Notes: generated by a model not told the origin, from the letters alone. Positions 34,905 through 44,596 are shown, numbered from the stretch's first letter. The stretch is 64,000 nucleotides of DNA from Chryseobacterium polytrichastri (GCF_900142445.1 NZ_FRAV01000018.1:1-64000); one strand, 5' to 3'. Translations and numbers: made by a program.

Positions 34905-34925
34905 TCTCAAATCTCAAATCTATAT
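34905..34925 (+). repeat. TCTCAAA heptads in the nuoM-nuoN spacer
   Basis: TCTCAAA, TCTCAAA and TCTATAT follow each other in register and end 1 bp before the nuoN ATG, matching the TCT-type heptads before nuoE and nuoH. Confidence 0.7.
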
Positions 34926-34926
34926 T

Positions 34927-36306
34927 ATGAGTGTTTTAATTATTGTTTTCCTAACGGCAATTGTTGCGTTATTTTCAGGAGTTTTCGAACAAGGAAAATT
35001 CGCAAGATACATTGGGATTTTTGGATTAATCATCGCATTGTATGTAAGCTTCATGCCAGAACTTGCTTTTTTCGAAAAGTACAGACACATGTATGACTAT
35101 ACTGCAAATACTGCCTTATTTACAAAAATATCAATTGTAACTACTTTATTATTATTCTTTTTGGGAGGTTTTGCATTCAGCAATCACAGAAGCCACCAGT
35201 CAGAATTATATGCATTAATGTTGTTTGCATTATGTGGAGGGATCGTACTTTTCGGTTTCCAAAACTTAGTAACATTATTCTTAGGAGTAGAAATTCTTTC
35301 CATTCCTTTATATGTAATGGCGGGTGCCAACAAAACTGATCTAAGATCAAACGAAGCTTCTATTAAATATTTCCTAATGGGTGCATTTGCAACAGGATTC
35401 CTCTTGTTTGGTATTGCGTTTATTTATGGAAGTACAGGAACTTTCGATTTATATAAAATTCATGATTTCGGAACACAGAATCCCAAAAATGTAATGTTCA
35501 TTCTGGGCGTTCTGTTGATGCTTTGTGCCATGGCATTTAAAGTGGCATTAGCACCTTTCCACATGTGGAGTCCTGATGTTTATTCAGGTTCACCATCATT
35601 GATTACAGCTTTCATGGCAAGTGTTGTGAAAATCTCAGGATTCTATGCGTTATTCAGATTGATGACGATTGGCTTCGCAGGCGTTACTCATGACTGGATC
35701 AATGTATTTGGAGTATTCTTAATCATCACCTTATTCTTAGCCAACGCAATGGGTCTTGCACAGACTAATGCGAAGAGAATGTTGGCGTATTCATCAGTCT
35801 CTCACGCAGGATACATCGGTTTGGTTTTCTTCGGAATGACGAACCTTTCTACATATAACTTAGCATTCTATTTATTTGCTTATTCGTTATCTACAGTAGG
35901 AGTATTTATGTGCTTGATCTGGGTAGAAAAATTAAAGAGAGAAACTTCTTTCGGAGCATTCAAAGGATTGGCTAAATCTGAGCCTTTATTGGCAACGGTT
36001 GCAGCGATTTCATTACTATCAATGGCTGGAGTTCCTTTAACAGCAGGTTTCATGGGTAAATTTGCTTTATTCTCTCAAGCAATGAACGGTGCCGCTTTCT
36101 TAGTATTGGTAGCTGTTTTAGGTTCTGCAATTTCAATTGCTTTTTACCTAAGATTAATTATTGCGATGTTCTTCTATAAAGAAACAACTTTCAAGACATC
36201 AGAAAAAGTAACCCTTACGTATAATATTGTTGCCGTTGTTATTATTGCTTCAATCATTATGTTAGGAGTTGCTCCAGATTTATTTGCAAAACAGTTTGGG
36301 TTGTAA
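34927..36306 (+). CDS. nuoN: NADH-quinone oxidoreductase subunit N
   Basis: The 459-residue antiporter-like subunit completes the operon. The conserved glutamate lies in FLGVEILSIPLYVMAG and the lysine helix in MAFKVALAPFHMWSPDVYSGSPSLITAFM, with KRMLAYSSVSHAGY downstream. A strong terminator follows 22 bp after the stop. Confidence 0.97.
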   Translation: MSVLIIVFLTAIVALFSGVFEQGKFARYIGIFGLIIALYVSFMPELAFFEKYRHMYDYTANTALFTKISIVTTLLLFFLGGFAFSNHRSHQSELYALMLFALCGGIVLFGFQNLVTLFLGVEILSIPLYVMAGANKTDLRSNEASIKYFLMGAFATGFLLFGIAFIYGSTGTFDLYKIHDFGTQNPKNVMFILGVLLMLCAMAFKVALAPFHMWSPDVYSGSPSLITAFMASVVKISGFYALFRLMTIGFAGVTHDWINVFGVFLIITLFLANAMGLAQTNAKRMLAYSSVSHAGYIGLVFFGMTNLSTYNLAFYLFAYSLSTVGVFMCLIWVEKLKRETSFGAFKGLAKSEPLLATVAAISLLSMAGVPLTAGFMGKFALFSQAMNGAAFLVLVAVLGSAISIAFYLRLIIAMFFYKETTFKTSEKVTLTYNIVAVVIIASIIMLGVAPDLFAKQFGL

Positions 36307-36328
36307 GAGTCAACCACATAAAAATATA

Positions 36329-36358
36329 AAAGCACAACCTTAAAGTTGTGCTTTTTTT
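36329..36358 (+). terminator. Terminator of the nuo operon
   Basis: AAAGCACAAC (36329-36338) pairs perfectly with GTTGTGCTTT (36345-36354) and is followed by a T7 run. Confidence 0.93.
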
Positions 36359-36368
36359 ATAACTTTAC

Positions 36369-38693
36369 TTGAAATTTCGGTTTTTGGCAAATTTCTATAA
36401 AAAAGACGCTCCCTTTCAGGTTTACATGTCATTCAAAAAGTATTTGGATGTGCTGGAACATATCCGTTATAACGACCGTTTGGAGTATCGCGTCAATTAT
36501 GCCGAATCATTAATTGATAAAACTAAAAATTTCAAAGAGCTTAAAGATGGCTTTCAGGATGTCTCATTACTAGACAAACATGAAGACCTCATCAAGCTTT
36601 TAATGGCCGACCTTTTTCCAACAGGTTTAACCAATAATGAAATAAAAGCAGCAAGTATTCCGCTTTCTAATATTACATTTAATTATACCGAAAGGTTTAA
36701 AGATATTCTAAAAGATGCTGGAAAAGACTTTGAGATAGAGCTTCGAAACATTGATGATGATGAGTTCTATGTATTCTGCTGCTGCCTTATTTTACAGAGT
36801 TATTTCAAAAGAGATATAAAAAGCACCCTACCCTTTTATTATGATATCCCGAATAAACAGGGAATCATGAAGCATTATAAAATCACAGTAAACTCAGATT
36901 TTATTGAAATTTATCCTGCGGAAAACACAATAATTCCGTCTGATGAAGTTCTACATATGCTGTTGGAAAACATAGATGACTTCAAGCTTTGGAAAAGATA
37001 CTTTCCACCACAATCTTGGATTCTTAAAGGCTTTACCATTATTTCTCTTGTTGATTGCACTTCAGAGGTGGCGCTGTCTGATCTAAAATCAAGCATGATA
37101 CAGATTGATCCCGAAAACCTGAATCCTGATGAAAACCTAACGGAAATTTTCAAATCTTATTTTGATGTTCCTGAGCTTAATTTTGGATTAATGCTTTTTA
37201 ACAAAAAAGATCAAAAGCTTGAAAAACTTCCCATCTACGAAAACGTTTTCACCCATCATATTTTAGATTTCTGGATCAATGCTTTTGATGAAGAAACCAG
37301 AAAAAATACATTTGATAATTTAAATCACAATTCCAAAGCAATTGTTGTTTCCAATGTGGATAACTTGGATGAAGAAGTTAAAAACATTCCTTCTTTCAGT
37401 ATTTTAAAAGATAACAACATCAATAGTTTCATGGTAATTCCTATCATGAGAGACAGCGAATTACTCGCTATTATGGAGTTTACTTCATCTCAGGCAAATA
37501 GTTTCAACGGATTAAAATTAAAAAAGCTGGAGTTCTTCACAGACATGATTCTTTTTTCAATCAACAGATTCAGTTTTGAAAAAAATTATCAGATTGAAGC
37601 CATAATCCAGCGAGAATATACTTCCATACACGACAGCGTAGTCTGGAAATTCAGAAATGAAGCTGAAAAATATTTCAATGCCTCAATGGCAAAAAAAATA
37701 TATACTTTAAAGCAAATTTCATTTAAAACACTGACGCCGCTTTTTGGTTTCTCCGACATTCGTTCGTCTTCGGAAAAACGTTTTAATTTAATGCTGGAAG
37801 ATTTGAATCAGCAGATGGATTGTCTTCACGACATCTTTGTATCCATTAATTCAGATTCAGAAAAATATTTGCTGGCCTTAGATGTTTTTGAGAATGAATT
37901 AAACAATGAAATAAAAGCAGATACCGAACAACGTCTTCAAAGACTATTGAGAGATGAAATTCATCCTTATCTACAAGGTAAATTAGAAATACAGTCTACC
38001 GAAGAACTTAAAACCAAGATCAAGGATTATTTTACCCAGGTTTTCATTCAAAATGATTTATTCTATGCCAACAGAAAGAGTTTAGATGATTCTATCACGT
38101 TGGTCAATAGAAAACTGGCAGATATATTAGATGAAAGTCAGGTACAGGCACAGCAAATTTTTCCTCATTATTATGAAAGATTTAAGTCAGATGGAATAGA
38201 GCATAATTTATTCACAGGACAAAATATTGCTCCAGATCTTACGTATTCATCAAAGATTGTTAATCAGCTAAGATATTGGCAATTAAAAACAGTCTGTAAA
38301 ATGGAACAGGAGTTTCAGAGTTTCAAAAAAGGGTTACCAATCTCTTTAGATATTGCTTCTCTTATTTTTGTTTATAACGAAAAAATAGACATCCGTTTCC
38401 GAATGGATGAAAAACGTTTTGATGTAGATGGAGCCTATAATTCGTATTATGAGATCATTAAAAAACGTCTGGATAAAGCCCACATAAAAGATTCAACGGA
38501 AAGAATAACCTGTCCCGGAAAAATCACTATTGTTTATTTCGGAATGGAAAATCAAAAAGAATACCTTGATTATATTTCCAAGCTTCAGAAAAAAGGGATT
38601 CTTCAGCCTGACGTAGAATTTTTAAAAGTAGAAGATTTGCAGGGAATCACAGGATTATTAGCTTTAAGAGTTTCTTTTACGCAGGAAGATTAA
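36369..38693 (+). CDS. Large GAF-like domain protein of unknown function
   Basis: The 774-residue soluble protein has a helical N-terminal region (about 1-210). A probable GAF-type sensor domain (about 300-400) follows, with KAIVVSNVDNLDEEVKNIPSFSIL, the strand MVIPIMRDSELLAIMEFTS and then a helix at LEFFTDMILFSINRF. A long helical C-terminal half ends in LLALRVSFTQED. No output domain (kinase, cyclase or HTH) is evident, so the role is unknown. The ORF opens with TTG at 36369, 10 bp after the nuo terminator; ATG at 36426 is the alternative. Its 3' end overlaps the convergent bestrophin gene by 4 bp. Confidence 0.75.
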   Translation: MKFRFLANFYKKDAPFQVYMSFKKYLDVLEHIRYNDRLEYRVNYAESLIDKTKNFKELKDGFQDVSLLDKHEDLIKLLMADLFPTGLTNNEIKAASIPLSNITFNYTERFKDILKDAGKDFEIELRNIDDDEFYVFCCCLILQSYFKRDIKSTLPFYYDIPNKQGIMKHYKITVNSDFIEIYPAENTIIPSDEVLHMLLENIDDFKLWKRYFPPQSWILKGFTIISLVDCTSEVALSDLKSSMIQIDPENLNPDENLTEIFKSYFDVPELNFGLMLFNKKDQKLEKLPIYENVFTHHILDFWINAFDEETRKNTFDNLNHNSKAIVVSNVDNLDEEVKNIPSFSILKDNNINSFMVIPIMRDSELLAIMEFTSSQANSFNGLKLKKLEFFTDMILFSINRFSFEKNYQIEAIIQREYTSIHDSVVWKFRNEAEKYFNASMAKKIYTLKQISFKTLTPLFGFSDIRSSSEKRFNLMLEDLNQQMDCLHDIFVSINSDSEKYLLALDVFENELNNEIKADTEQRLQRLLRDEIHPYLQGKLEIQSTEELKTKIKDYFTQVFIQNDLFYANRKSLDDSITLVNRKLADILDESQVQAQQIFPHYYERFKSDGIEHNLFTGQNIAPDLTYSSKIVNQLRYWQLKTVCKMEQEFQSFKKGLPISLDIASLIFVYNEKIDIRFRMDEKRFDVDGAYNSYYEIIKKRLDKAHIKDSTERITCPGKITIVYFGMENQKEYLDYISKLQKKGILQPDVEFLKVEDLQGITGLLALRVSFTQED

Positions 38694-39613
38694 TCCACAA
38701 AATAAGAATCCGGTTTCTTCAATTCACCTTGCGGAATATTTGCCTGTTCGAAAATAGAGAACTCAATGGTTCTGCAAATACTGTTCAACGCAAGATCATT
38801 TTCTTCTTCCCCAAAAGGCTCTCCTATTTCCTGAATAATAGCATCTAAAGCAATGAAGGTATAACTGATTAATAAAACGATCAAAGGCATCATCCAACCC
38901 AGGCTGTCGACTAATCCAAACGGTAACCAAAAACAATACAGATAAACCGTTCTGTGTAGTAAAACACTGTATGCAAAAGGTAAAGGCGTGTTGTAAATTC
39001 TCTCGCAACCACCGGAAATATTAGAAAACTGATTCAGTTGATGATCTAAAGAAGTCAAGACAATTGTATCTATATTCCCTTTTTTATTCTGTTCGCTCAG
39101 CCAATCTGCAATAGATCCCAAAATAATACTTGGTATGAATTTTTTACCTTCCAGCTCTTTCACTTGTTCAGGAGAAAGCAACCGCGAAAGATGCTCAGTT
39201 CCGGACTTATCTCTCAGCTGGTAATTTAGTGACCAACAAAACGCAGAAATCATTTTAACAATTTTTCGCTTTTCTTCTTTTGCTTCTGAAGAAGAACCGT
39301 TGATTAATGAAAATATCTGTCTTGTCAGAGATCTGGTTTCAATCACCAATAATCCCCAAAGCTTTCTTCCTTCCCAATAACGGTCATAGCTTGCCGAATT
39401 GCAGAAACCCATAAAAATAGCTAATGCAAGGCCAATCAGTGTAAAAATTGTAGGATTAAGGTGAACTTTATAATCGTATATTTTTCCTTTAAAAAGATAG
39501 ACCGCCAAAGAGAACAACGTAATAAGAACAAGCTGAACAATAATTTTCTTCAACACAGATCCTCTCCATATAAACAACATTTTCAGCCAATTTGTACGCT
39601 GTCTTACAATCAT
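38690..39613 (-). CDS. Bestrophin-like (UPF0187/RFP-TM) channel protein
   Basis: The 307-residue membrane protein matches bacterial bestrophin homologues: an N-terminal WLKMLFIWRGSVLKKI, helix pairs around 20-70, the signature FCNSASYDRYWEGRKLWG, and a late hydrophobic pair (VLLHRTVYLYCFWLPFGLVD, MPLIVLLISYTFIALDAI). The terminal EIGEPFGEEENDLALNSICR is also typical. Such proteins form pentameric ion channels. The gene lies 21 bp downstream of the HD/Pycsar-effector-like gene on the same strand, so co-transcription is likely. Confidence 0.92.
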   Translation of the reverse strand: MIVRQRTNWLKMLFIWRGSVLKKIIVQLVLITLFSLAVYLFKGKIYDYKVHLNPTIFTLIGLALAIFMGFCNSASYDRYWEGRKLWGLLVIETRSLTRQIFSLINGSSSEAKEEKRKIVKMISAFCWSLNYQLRDKSGTEHLSRLLSPEQVKELEGKKFIPSIILGSIADWLSEQNKKGNIDTIVLTSLDHQLNQFSNISGGCERIYNTPLPFAYSVLLHRTVYLYCFWLPFGLVDSLGWMMPLIVLLISYTFIALDAIIQEIGEPFGEEENDLALNSICRTIEFSIFEQANIPQGELKKPDSYFVD

Positions 39614-39634
39614 TTCTTTTAGATTAAATTAAAA

Positions 39635-40831
39635 TTATAACGAAAGAAAAGCATAGGCAAAAGATAAAACAGAAAGAATAATCCCTACCATAAAAATCTG
39701 ATATGTAATGGATAAAAGTTTATACTTTCTCTCCAAAACTTTCCCCAAATAATACAAATCTTTCACCATAGAATCGTAAATATAACCTCTATCTTTGATC
39801 AAATCTTTCATCGCATCGTGGTAATCATCAAACAGCATTTGTTGAAAATTTCCAAAAAACAAAAGATTTACTTTTCTATCTGCGATATCCTGCTTGGTAA
39901 ATTGAGTCTTAGTAACATTAGGCTTTGTGGATAGGATGGCAAAAATAATTGTTAAAACACTAGATAACAACAACACAAAACTAGGAATAATAAGGTGTGC
40001 ATTTTTTGGAGCATCCAGCTTCGGAACCAAAACAGAAAGACAAACCGAAATGATAATAGCATTTACTGAAAGTAAAATATTCGCTTTACTGTCTGCAATA
40101 TCACTTAGTCTGGTATGGTTGTTCAATGTAATTCTGAACAGCGTATCTACACTTCTGTCTGATTTTGCTTCTTTAGGCTCTTTGGGCTCTTTGGACTCCT
40201 TCGGTTCTTTCTTACTTTCAGAACTCTCTTTCTTCTCCTCCTCTTTTTCTAGCTTTTTCTCTATCTTTTTGATATTTTTCTTTTTGAGCGGCTCCCAGTT
40301 TTCTTTGGCATAATCCGTATAAAACTGATGCTTATTTTTAAGCATCTCAAGGTTTCCGGCATTCCATTCGTCATTAGAGAAACATCTTACATTGGTAAGC
40401 TCCCACTCTTTTCTCAGAGCATCCGAAATATCATTATAATCATAGCTCGCAAAATGACTGCAATCTGCATCTTTTGCTATTTTCTCTAAAAGATTCTGGG
40501 GTTGGTACGTAATTTTAGTCGCTAAAATAAGTTTCGAAACATCTTCGATATAGCTTTCAGGATAATTTTCTTTTAATAGAAATTCCTTCAGAATCTCAAC
40601 ACCTTTCTCTTCATGATTCTGCGGACTTACAATGTAGCCCGTATCATGAAACCAAAGTGCCAACAACACTTTTTCCTGATCCTCGCTCGAGACAGGCGTG
40701 TTTTTCATAATTTCCTCTGCCTTATTTACCGTATAGGTGGTATGAATAAAATTATGGTAAGAATATACTGAAGATAACTTATCTTTGAATAAGATTTCAA
40801 CATAATCTTTGGCTTTGTGTAAAATGCTCAT
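39635..40831 (-). CDS. HD phosphohydrolase fused to Pycsar-effector-like transmembrane domain (DUF5706)
   Basis: The 398-residue protein has two modules. Residues 1-185 form an HD domain with a full metal set: His30 (YHNFIHTTYTV), His62-Asp63 (LWFHDTGY), His73 and Asp121/Asp123 (AKDADCSHF). A Lys/Glu/Pro-rich linker (about 190-232) follows. Residues 235-398 match the membrane effector of Pycsar anti-phage systems: RITLNNHTRLSDIADSKANILLSVN and two helices (about 262-310), then FFGNFQQMLFDDYHDAMKDL and a last helix. HD domains often hydrolyse phosphoesters including cyclic nucleotides. No uridylate or cytidylate cyclase is adjacent, so a defence role is unproven. Confidence 0.87.
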   Translation of the reverse strand: MSILHKAKDYVEILFKDKLSSVYSYHNFIHTTYTVNKAEEIMKNTPVSSEDQEKVLLALWFHDTGYIVSPQNHEEKGVEILKEFLLKENYPESYIEDVSKLILATKITYQPQNLLEKIAKDADCSHFASYDYNDISDALRKEWELTNVRCFSNDEWNAGNLEMLKNKHQFYTDYAKENWEPLKKKNIKKIEKKLEKEEEKKESSESKKEPKESKEPKEPKEAKSDRSVDTLFRITLNNHTRLSDIADSKANILLSVNAIIISVCLSVLVPKLDAPKNAHLIIPSFVLLLSSVLTIIFAILSTKPNVTKTQFTKQDIADRKVNLLFFGNFQQMLFDDYHDAMKDLIKDRGYIYDSMVKDLYYLGKVLERKYKLLSITYQIFMVGIILSVLSFAYAFLSL

Positions 40832-40857
40832 TCCTGAATTTTTGTTAATGTAAATTT

Positions 40858-43800
40858 ATGAATTTATCCTTTAAAACTCATCTAAAAAAAATTTCAATTC
40901 TCTTTAGAATATTATTGTTCGCCGGACTCGTATATTCCTGCGCAACCTATAACGTAAAAAAAGGTAAAAACTTATTTGAAGTTAAAAATTCTGATATCAA
41001 ATCTCAAAACGACTTTAAAATATTCTTAGTTGGTGATGCCGGAAATGCAGATGAAATTCAGGCACAACAAACCTTACATCTTCTTAAGAGCAAGCTTGAC
41101 TCTGCTGATGAGAATTCGATGCTACTCTTCCTCGGAGACAACATCTATCCATCAGGAATGCCAAAAGAATCAGACAAAGAATATCCTTTGGCAAAGCAAA
41201 AGCTGGAAAACCAACTTAATATTACAAAAAATTTCAAAGGAAAAACAGTCGTTATCCCCGGCAATCACGATTGGTATCATGGCTTGGACGGATTAAAAGC
41301 TCAGGAAGCTTTTATCAAGAAATACCTGAACGATAAAAAGTCTTTTTTACCAAAAAATGCGTGTCCTATTGATGATATAAGCCTTACAAAAGATATTAAG
41401 CTTATTATCATTGATTCGGAATGGGCCTTAATCAATTGGGACAAATATCCTGGAATCAATAAAAACTGCAGTATCAAAACCCGTGAAGATTTTTTTGATG
41501 AATTTAAAGATTTAATTAATAAAAATCAGGACAAAAGAATCATCGTTGCACTACACCACCCTATCATCAGCAGCGGAACACATGCAGGATATAATTCTGC
41601 AAAGTCTCATCTTTATCCTTTAAAAAGTAAAATTCCGGCTCCAGGTATAGCAAGCATTATTAACATTGTAAGAAGTTCTTCCGGAGCAAGTATGGAGGAT
41701 ATCAACAATAGTCATTATGCAGATTTAGCCAACAGATTAAAAAGTATTGTTCAGGATAAAAACAATATTATTTTTGTTTCGGGGCACGACCATAACTTGC
41801 AATATCACGAAGAAAGAAACATCAGACAAATCATCAGCGGTGCAGGATCTAAAACTGACCCTTCCACCATTGCTGAACAAACCGATTTTTCTTACGGAGG
41901 AAATGGTTTCGCTATTTTAAATATCAGAAAAGATCAAAGTTCAGATGTTGAATTCTTTTCAACTAAAGATAATAAACTTAAAAACCTGGCGCATGTTTCA
42001 GTAATTTCAACACCTGATACGTTTGTTAATAATTATCCTAATTCTTTTCCCAAAACAATATCCTCTACTGTTTATCCTAAAAAATTAACAGAGAAAAGAA
42101 GATTTTATACATGGCTTTGGGGCGAGCATTACAGGAAATACTACGGAATGTCTATTGAAGCTCCAACGGCTAATCTTTCCGAATTGGATGGTGGATATAA
42201 ACCTTTCAGAGAAGGGGGTGGAAACCAATCGAACAGTTTGCGACTGAGAGCAAAAGACGGACAGGAGTTTGTAATGAGAGGAGTTAAAAAAAGTGCCGTT
42301 CGTTTTCTGAATAATATGGCCTTCAAAAAAAGTACTTTCGGAAATGAATTAAACAATACTTTTCCTGATAAATTCTTATTAGATTTTTACACAACCAATC
42401 ATCCTTTCACTCCGTTTTCAGTAGGAAATATGGCTGACAAGCTTAACATTTTCCACAGCAATCCGAGATTGTTCTACATTCCTAAACAACAAGCGTTGAG
42501 AGAATATAATCTCCATTATGGTGATGAAATGTACATGATTGAAGAACGTTTTTCTTCAGATCCCAAAACATTACAATCACTGGATAATGCAAGGGATATT
42601 CTCTCAACAGATGATGTGTTAAAAAATTTCACCAAAAACTATAAATATTCTGTAGACCAAGAATCTTACATCAGAGCAAGAATTTTTGATATGTTAATTG
42701 GCGATTGGGACAGACATTCTGACCAATGGAAATGGGCGGAATATAAAGATGGAGACAAGGTAGTCTATAAACCCATCCCGAGAGACAGAGATCAGGCATT
42801 CAGTAAATATGATGGTGTTGCATTTAAATTTATTATGAATGTTCCTGCTATCCGTCACATGAAAACGTTTAAAGATGACATTAAGAATGTAAAATGGATC
42901 AATATGGAACCTTATCCATTAGACCTAATTTTCTTAAAGGGTTCTACCGAAACAGACTGGATTGCACAGGCTAAATACATTCAGGAACATTTAACAGATA
43001 AAGATATTGATGAAGCTTTTGATAATCTACCCAAAGAGGTAAAAGATGAAACGATTGCAGACATTCAACGAAAATTAAAATCTAGAAGAACAAAACTACA
43101 AGATTACGCAACGAGATATTACGACGTCTTACAGGAGAAAGTTCCATTAGCAGGAACCGTTAATCCTGATAAATTTGTGATTACAAAAAATGGACATTCT
43201 GTTAATGTAAAACAATATAAAATAGGCAAAAAAGACGAATCTTCCGAGTTGGTATTTGAGAAAAACTATGATGATGCTAAGACAAAAGAACTTTGGATCT
43301 ATGGGTTGGAAGATGACGACATTTATGAAGTTTCAGGAACTGGAAGACCCAAAATAAATATTAGACTGATAGGAGGTTATAACCACGATGTCTATAATGT
43401 GGAAAATGGGAGCAAGGTGAAAATTTATGATTTTAAATCTCAAAAAAACACCTACAACGGCTCCGGAACGAAACATATTTCTGACGATTATGATATCAAT
43501 ACCTACAATTATAAACATCCGAAATATAATTTTGCAGCAGGTTATCCCAATGCCGATTTTAACCCTGATGATGGCGTAATCATTGGTTTCTTAGCCAATT
43601 ATACCGTCAATAATTTCATCCGTGATCCTTACACCCAAAAACATAGTTTAAAAGCCAATTTCTATACTGCAACAGCAGGATTTAATCTTGCTTATAAAGG
43701 AATTTTCAAGAAAGCAATCTCCGGATGGGATTTAAATTTAGATGCTTCTTATTCTACTCCACGTTTTTCAGAAAACTTTTTTGGTTTGTCTAACGAGAGT

Positions 43801-44571
43801 GTGTATGATAAAGAAAATGTAGAAAGAGAATACAATAGAGCAAGAATCTCAAAATTCTTTTTTGCGCCCTCTATTTCACAGAAAAGTTGGATGAATCTGG
43901 AAAATAAATTCCAGCTTACTTTTGAAGATATTAAGGTACAAAGAAATGGTAACCGTTTTGTAGATCAGTCTCCAGACGTAAGACCAGAGGTTTTTAACAG
44001 TCAACAATTTACAGGATTAAACTATACTTTTAGTTTTAAGAATTTAGATAATAATGCATTCCCAACGTTAGGAATGGAATTCATTTTGAGCGCCGATTGG
44101 AAAAGTAATATTTCAAATTTTGATAAAAACTTTTTAACCTTCAAAGGAACCTTAACCATTGATCACAGACTTGATAAAAGAGGAAACTTTGTTTTAGCCA
44201 ACTCTAGTAATGCAATGTTGATTAATAACAACAATTTCGAATTTTACCAAGCGGCAAGCATCGGTGGAAATAATGGAATGAGAGCATTTAGAAATGATAG
44301 ATTCTCAGGAAGATCCTATTTTACCAATAACTCAGAAATCCGTTGGGACTTTGGTAGGGTGAGAAATAATATCGTTCCTGCTAACATCGGAGTATTAATT
44401 GGTTATGACATCGGAAGGGTTTGGAATGACAAAGAAAATTCTAACAAATGGCATCAATCTGCCGGCGTTGGTTTCTGGATGAGTATAGTAGAAATGTTCT
44501 CCGCAAGGCTAAACTATTTCTACGGATCTGATGGTGGTAGAATTTCAGGAGGTGTGGGAATGACGTTTTAA
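40858..44571 (+). CDS. Metallophosphoesterase / kinase-like / outer-membrane barrel fusion, probable lipoprotein
   Basis: The 1237-residue protein begins with a lipoprotein-like signal (LLFAGLVYSC, Cys28). Residues about 50-370 are a calcineurin-like phosphoesterase with all metal motifs (VGDAG, LGDNIYP, GNHDWYHG, ALHHP, VSGHDHN). Residues about 460-720 resemble an atypical secretory kinase: SLRLRAKDGQEFVMRG, then FDMLIGDWDRHSDQW (615-625) and PRDRDQAF (641-648), in the order of the catalytic and metal loops of Fam20C/CotH-like kinases. The C-terminal ~350 residues look like an Omp85-type barrel (GGNNGMRAFRNDRFSGRSYF, GVLIGYDIGRVW, terminal GGVGMTF). It is divergent from the HD/Pycsar-like gene. 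Activity and substrate are unknown. Confidence 0.8.
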   Translation: MNLSFKTHLKKISILFRILLFAGLVYSCATYNVKKGKNLFEVKNSDIKSQNDFKIFLVGDAGNADEIQAQQTLHLLKSKLDSADENSMLLFLGDNIYPSGMPKESDKEYPLAKQKLENQLNITKNFKGKTVVIPGNHDWYHGLDGLKAQEAFIKKYLNDKKSFLPKNACPIDDISLTKDIKLIIIDSEWALINWDKYPGINKNCSIKTREDFFDEFKDLINKNQDKRIIVALHHPIISSGTHAGYNSAKSHLYPLKSKIPAPGIASIINIVRSSSGASMEDINNSHYADLANRLKSIVQDKNNIIFVSGHDHNLQYHEERNIRQIISGAGSKTDPSTIAEQTDFSYGGNGFAILNIRKDQSSDVEFFSTKDNKLKNLAHVSVISTPDTFVNNYPNSFPKTISSTVYPKKLTEKRRFYTWLWGEHYRKYYGMSIEAPTANLSELDGGYKPFREGGGNQSNSLRLRAKDGQEFVMRGVKKSAVRFLNNMAFKKSTFGNELNNTFPDKFLLDFYTTNHPFTPFSVGNMADKLNIFHSNPRLFYIPKQQALREYNLHYGDEMYMIEERFSSDPKTLQSLDNARDILSTDDVLKNFTKNYKYSVDQESYIRARIFDMLIGDWDRHSDQWKWAEYKDGDKVVYKPIPRDRDQAFSKYDGVAFKFIMNVPAIRHMKTFKDDIKNVKWINMEPYPLDLIFLKGSTETDWIAQAKYIQEHLTDKDIDEAFDNLPKEVKDETIADIQRKLKSRRTKLQDYATRYYDVLQEKVPLAGTVNPDKFVITKNGHSVNVKQYKIGKKDESSELVFEKNYDDAKTKELWIYGLEDDDIYEVSGTGRPKINIRLIGGYNHDVYNVENGSKVKIYDFKSQKNTYNGSGTKHISDDYDINTYNYKHPKYNFAAGYPNADFNPDDGVIIGFLANYTVNNFIRDPYTQKHSLKANFYTATAGFNLAYKGIFKKAISGWDLNLDASYSTPRFSENFFGLSNESVYDKENVEREYNRARISKFFFAPSISQKSWMNLENKFQLTFEDIKVQRNGNRFVDQSPDVRPEVFNSQQFTGLNYTFSFKNLDNNAFPTLGMEFILSADWKSNISNFDKNFLTFKGTLTIDHRLDKRGNFVLANSSNAMLINNNNFEFYQAASIGGNNGMRAFRNDRFSGRSYFTNNSEIRWDFGRVRNNIVPANIGVLIGYDIGRVWNDKENSNKWHQSAGVGFWMSIVEMFSARLNYFYGSDGGRISGGVGMTF

Positions 44572-44596
44572 AAAATAATTTATCCTAAATACAACT

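Noticed and set aside
39927..40313. 128-residue plus-strand ORF rich in Ser/Leu/Phe
   Set aside because: Antisense reading of the Lys/Glu-rich linker of the HD fusion gene; low-complexity shadow.
39635..40831. Complete Pycsar defence operon
   Set aside because: No cyclase gene is adjacent; neighbours are a bestrophin-like channel and a phosphoesterase fusion.
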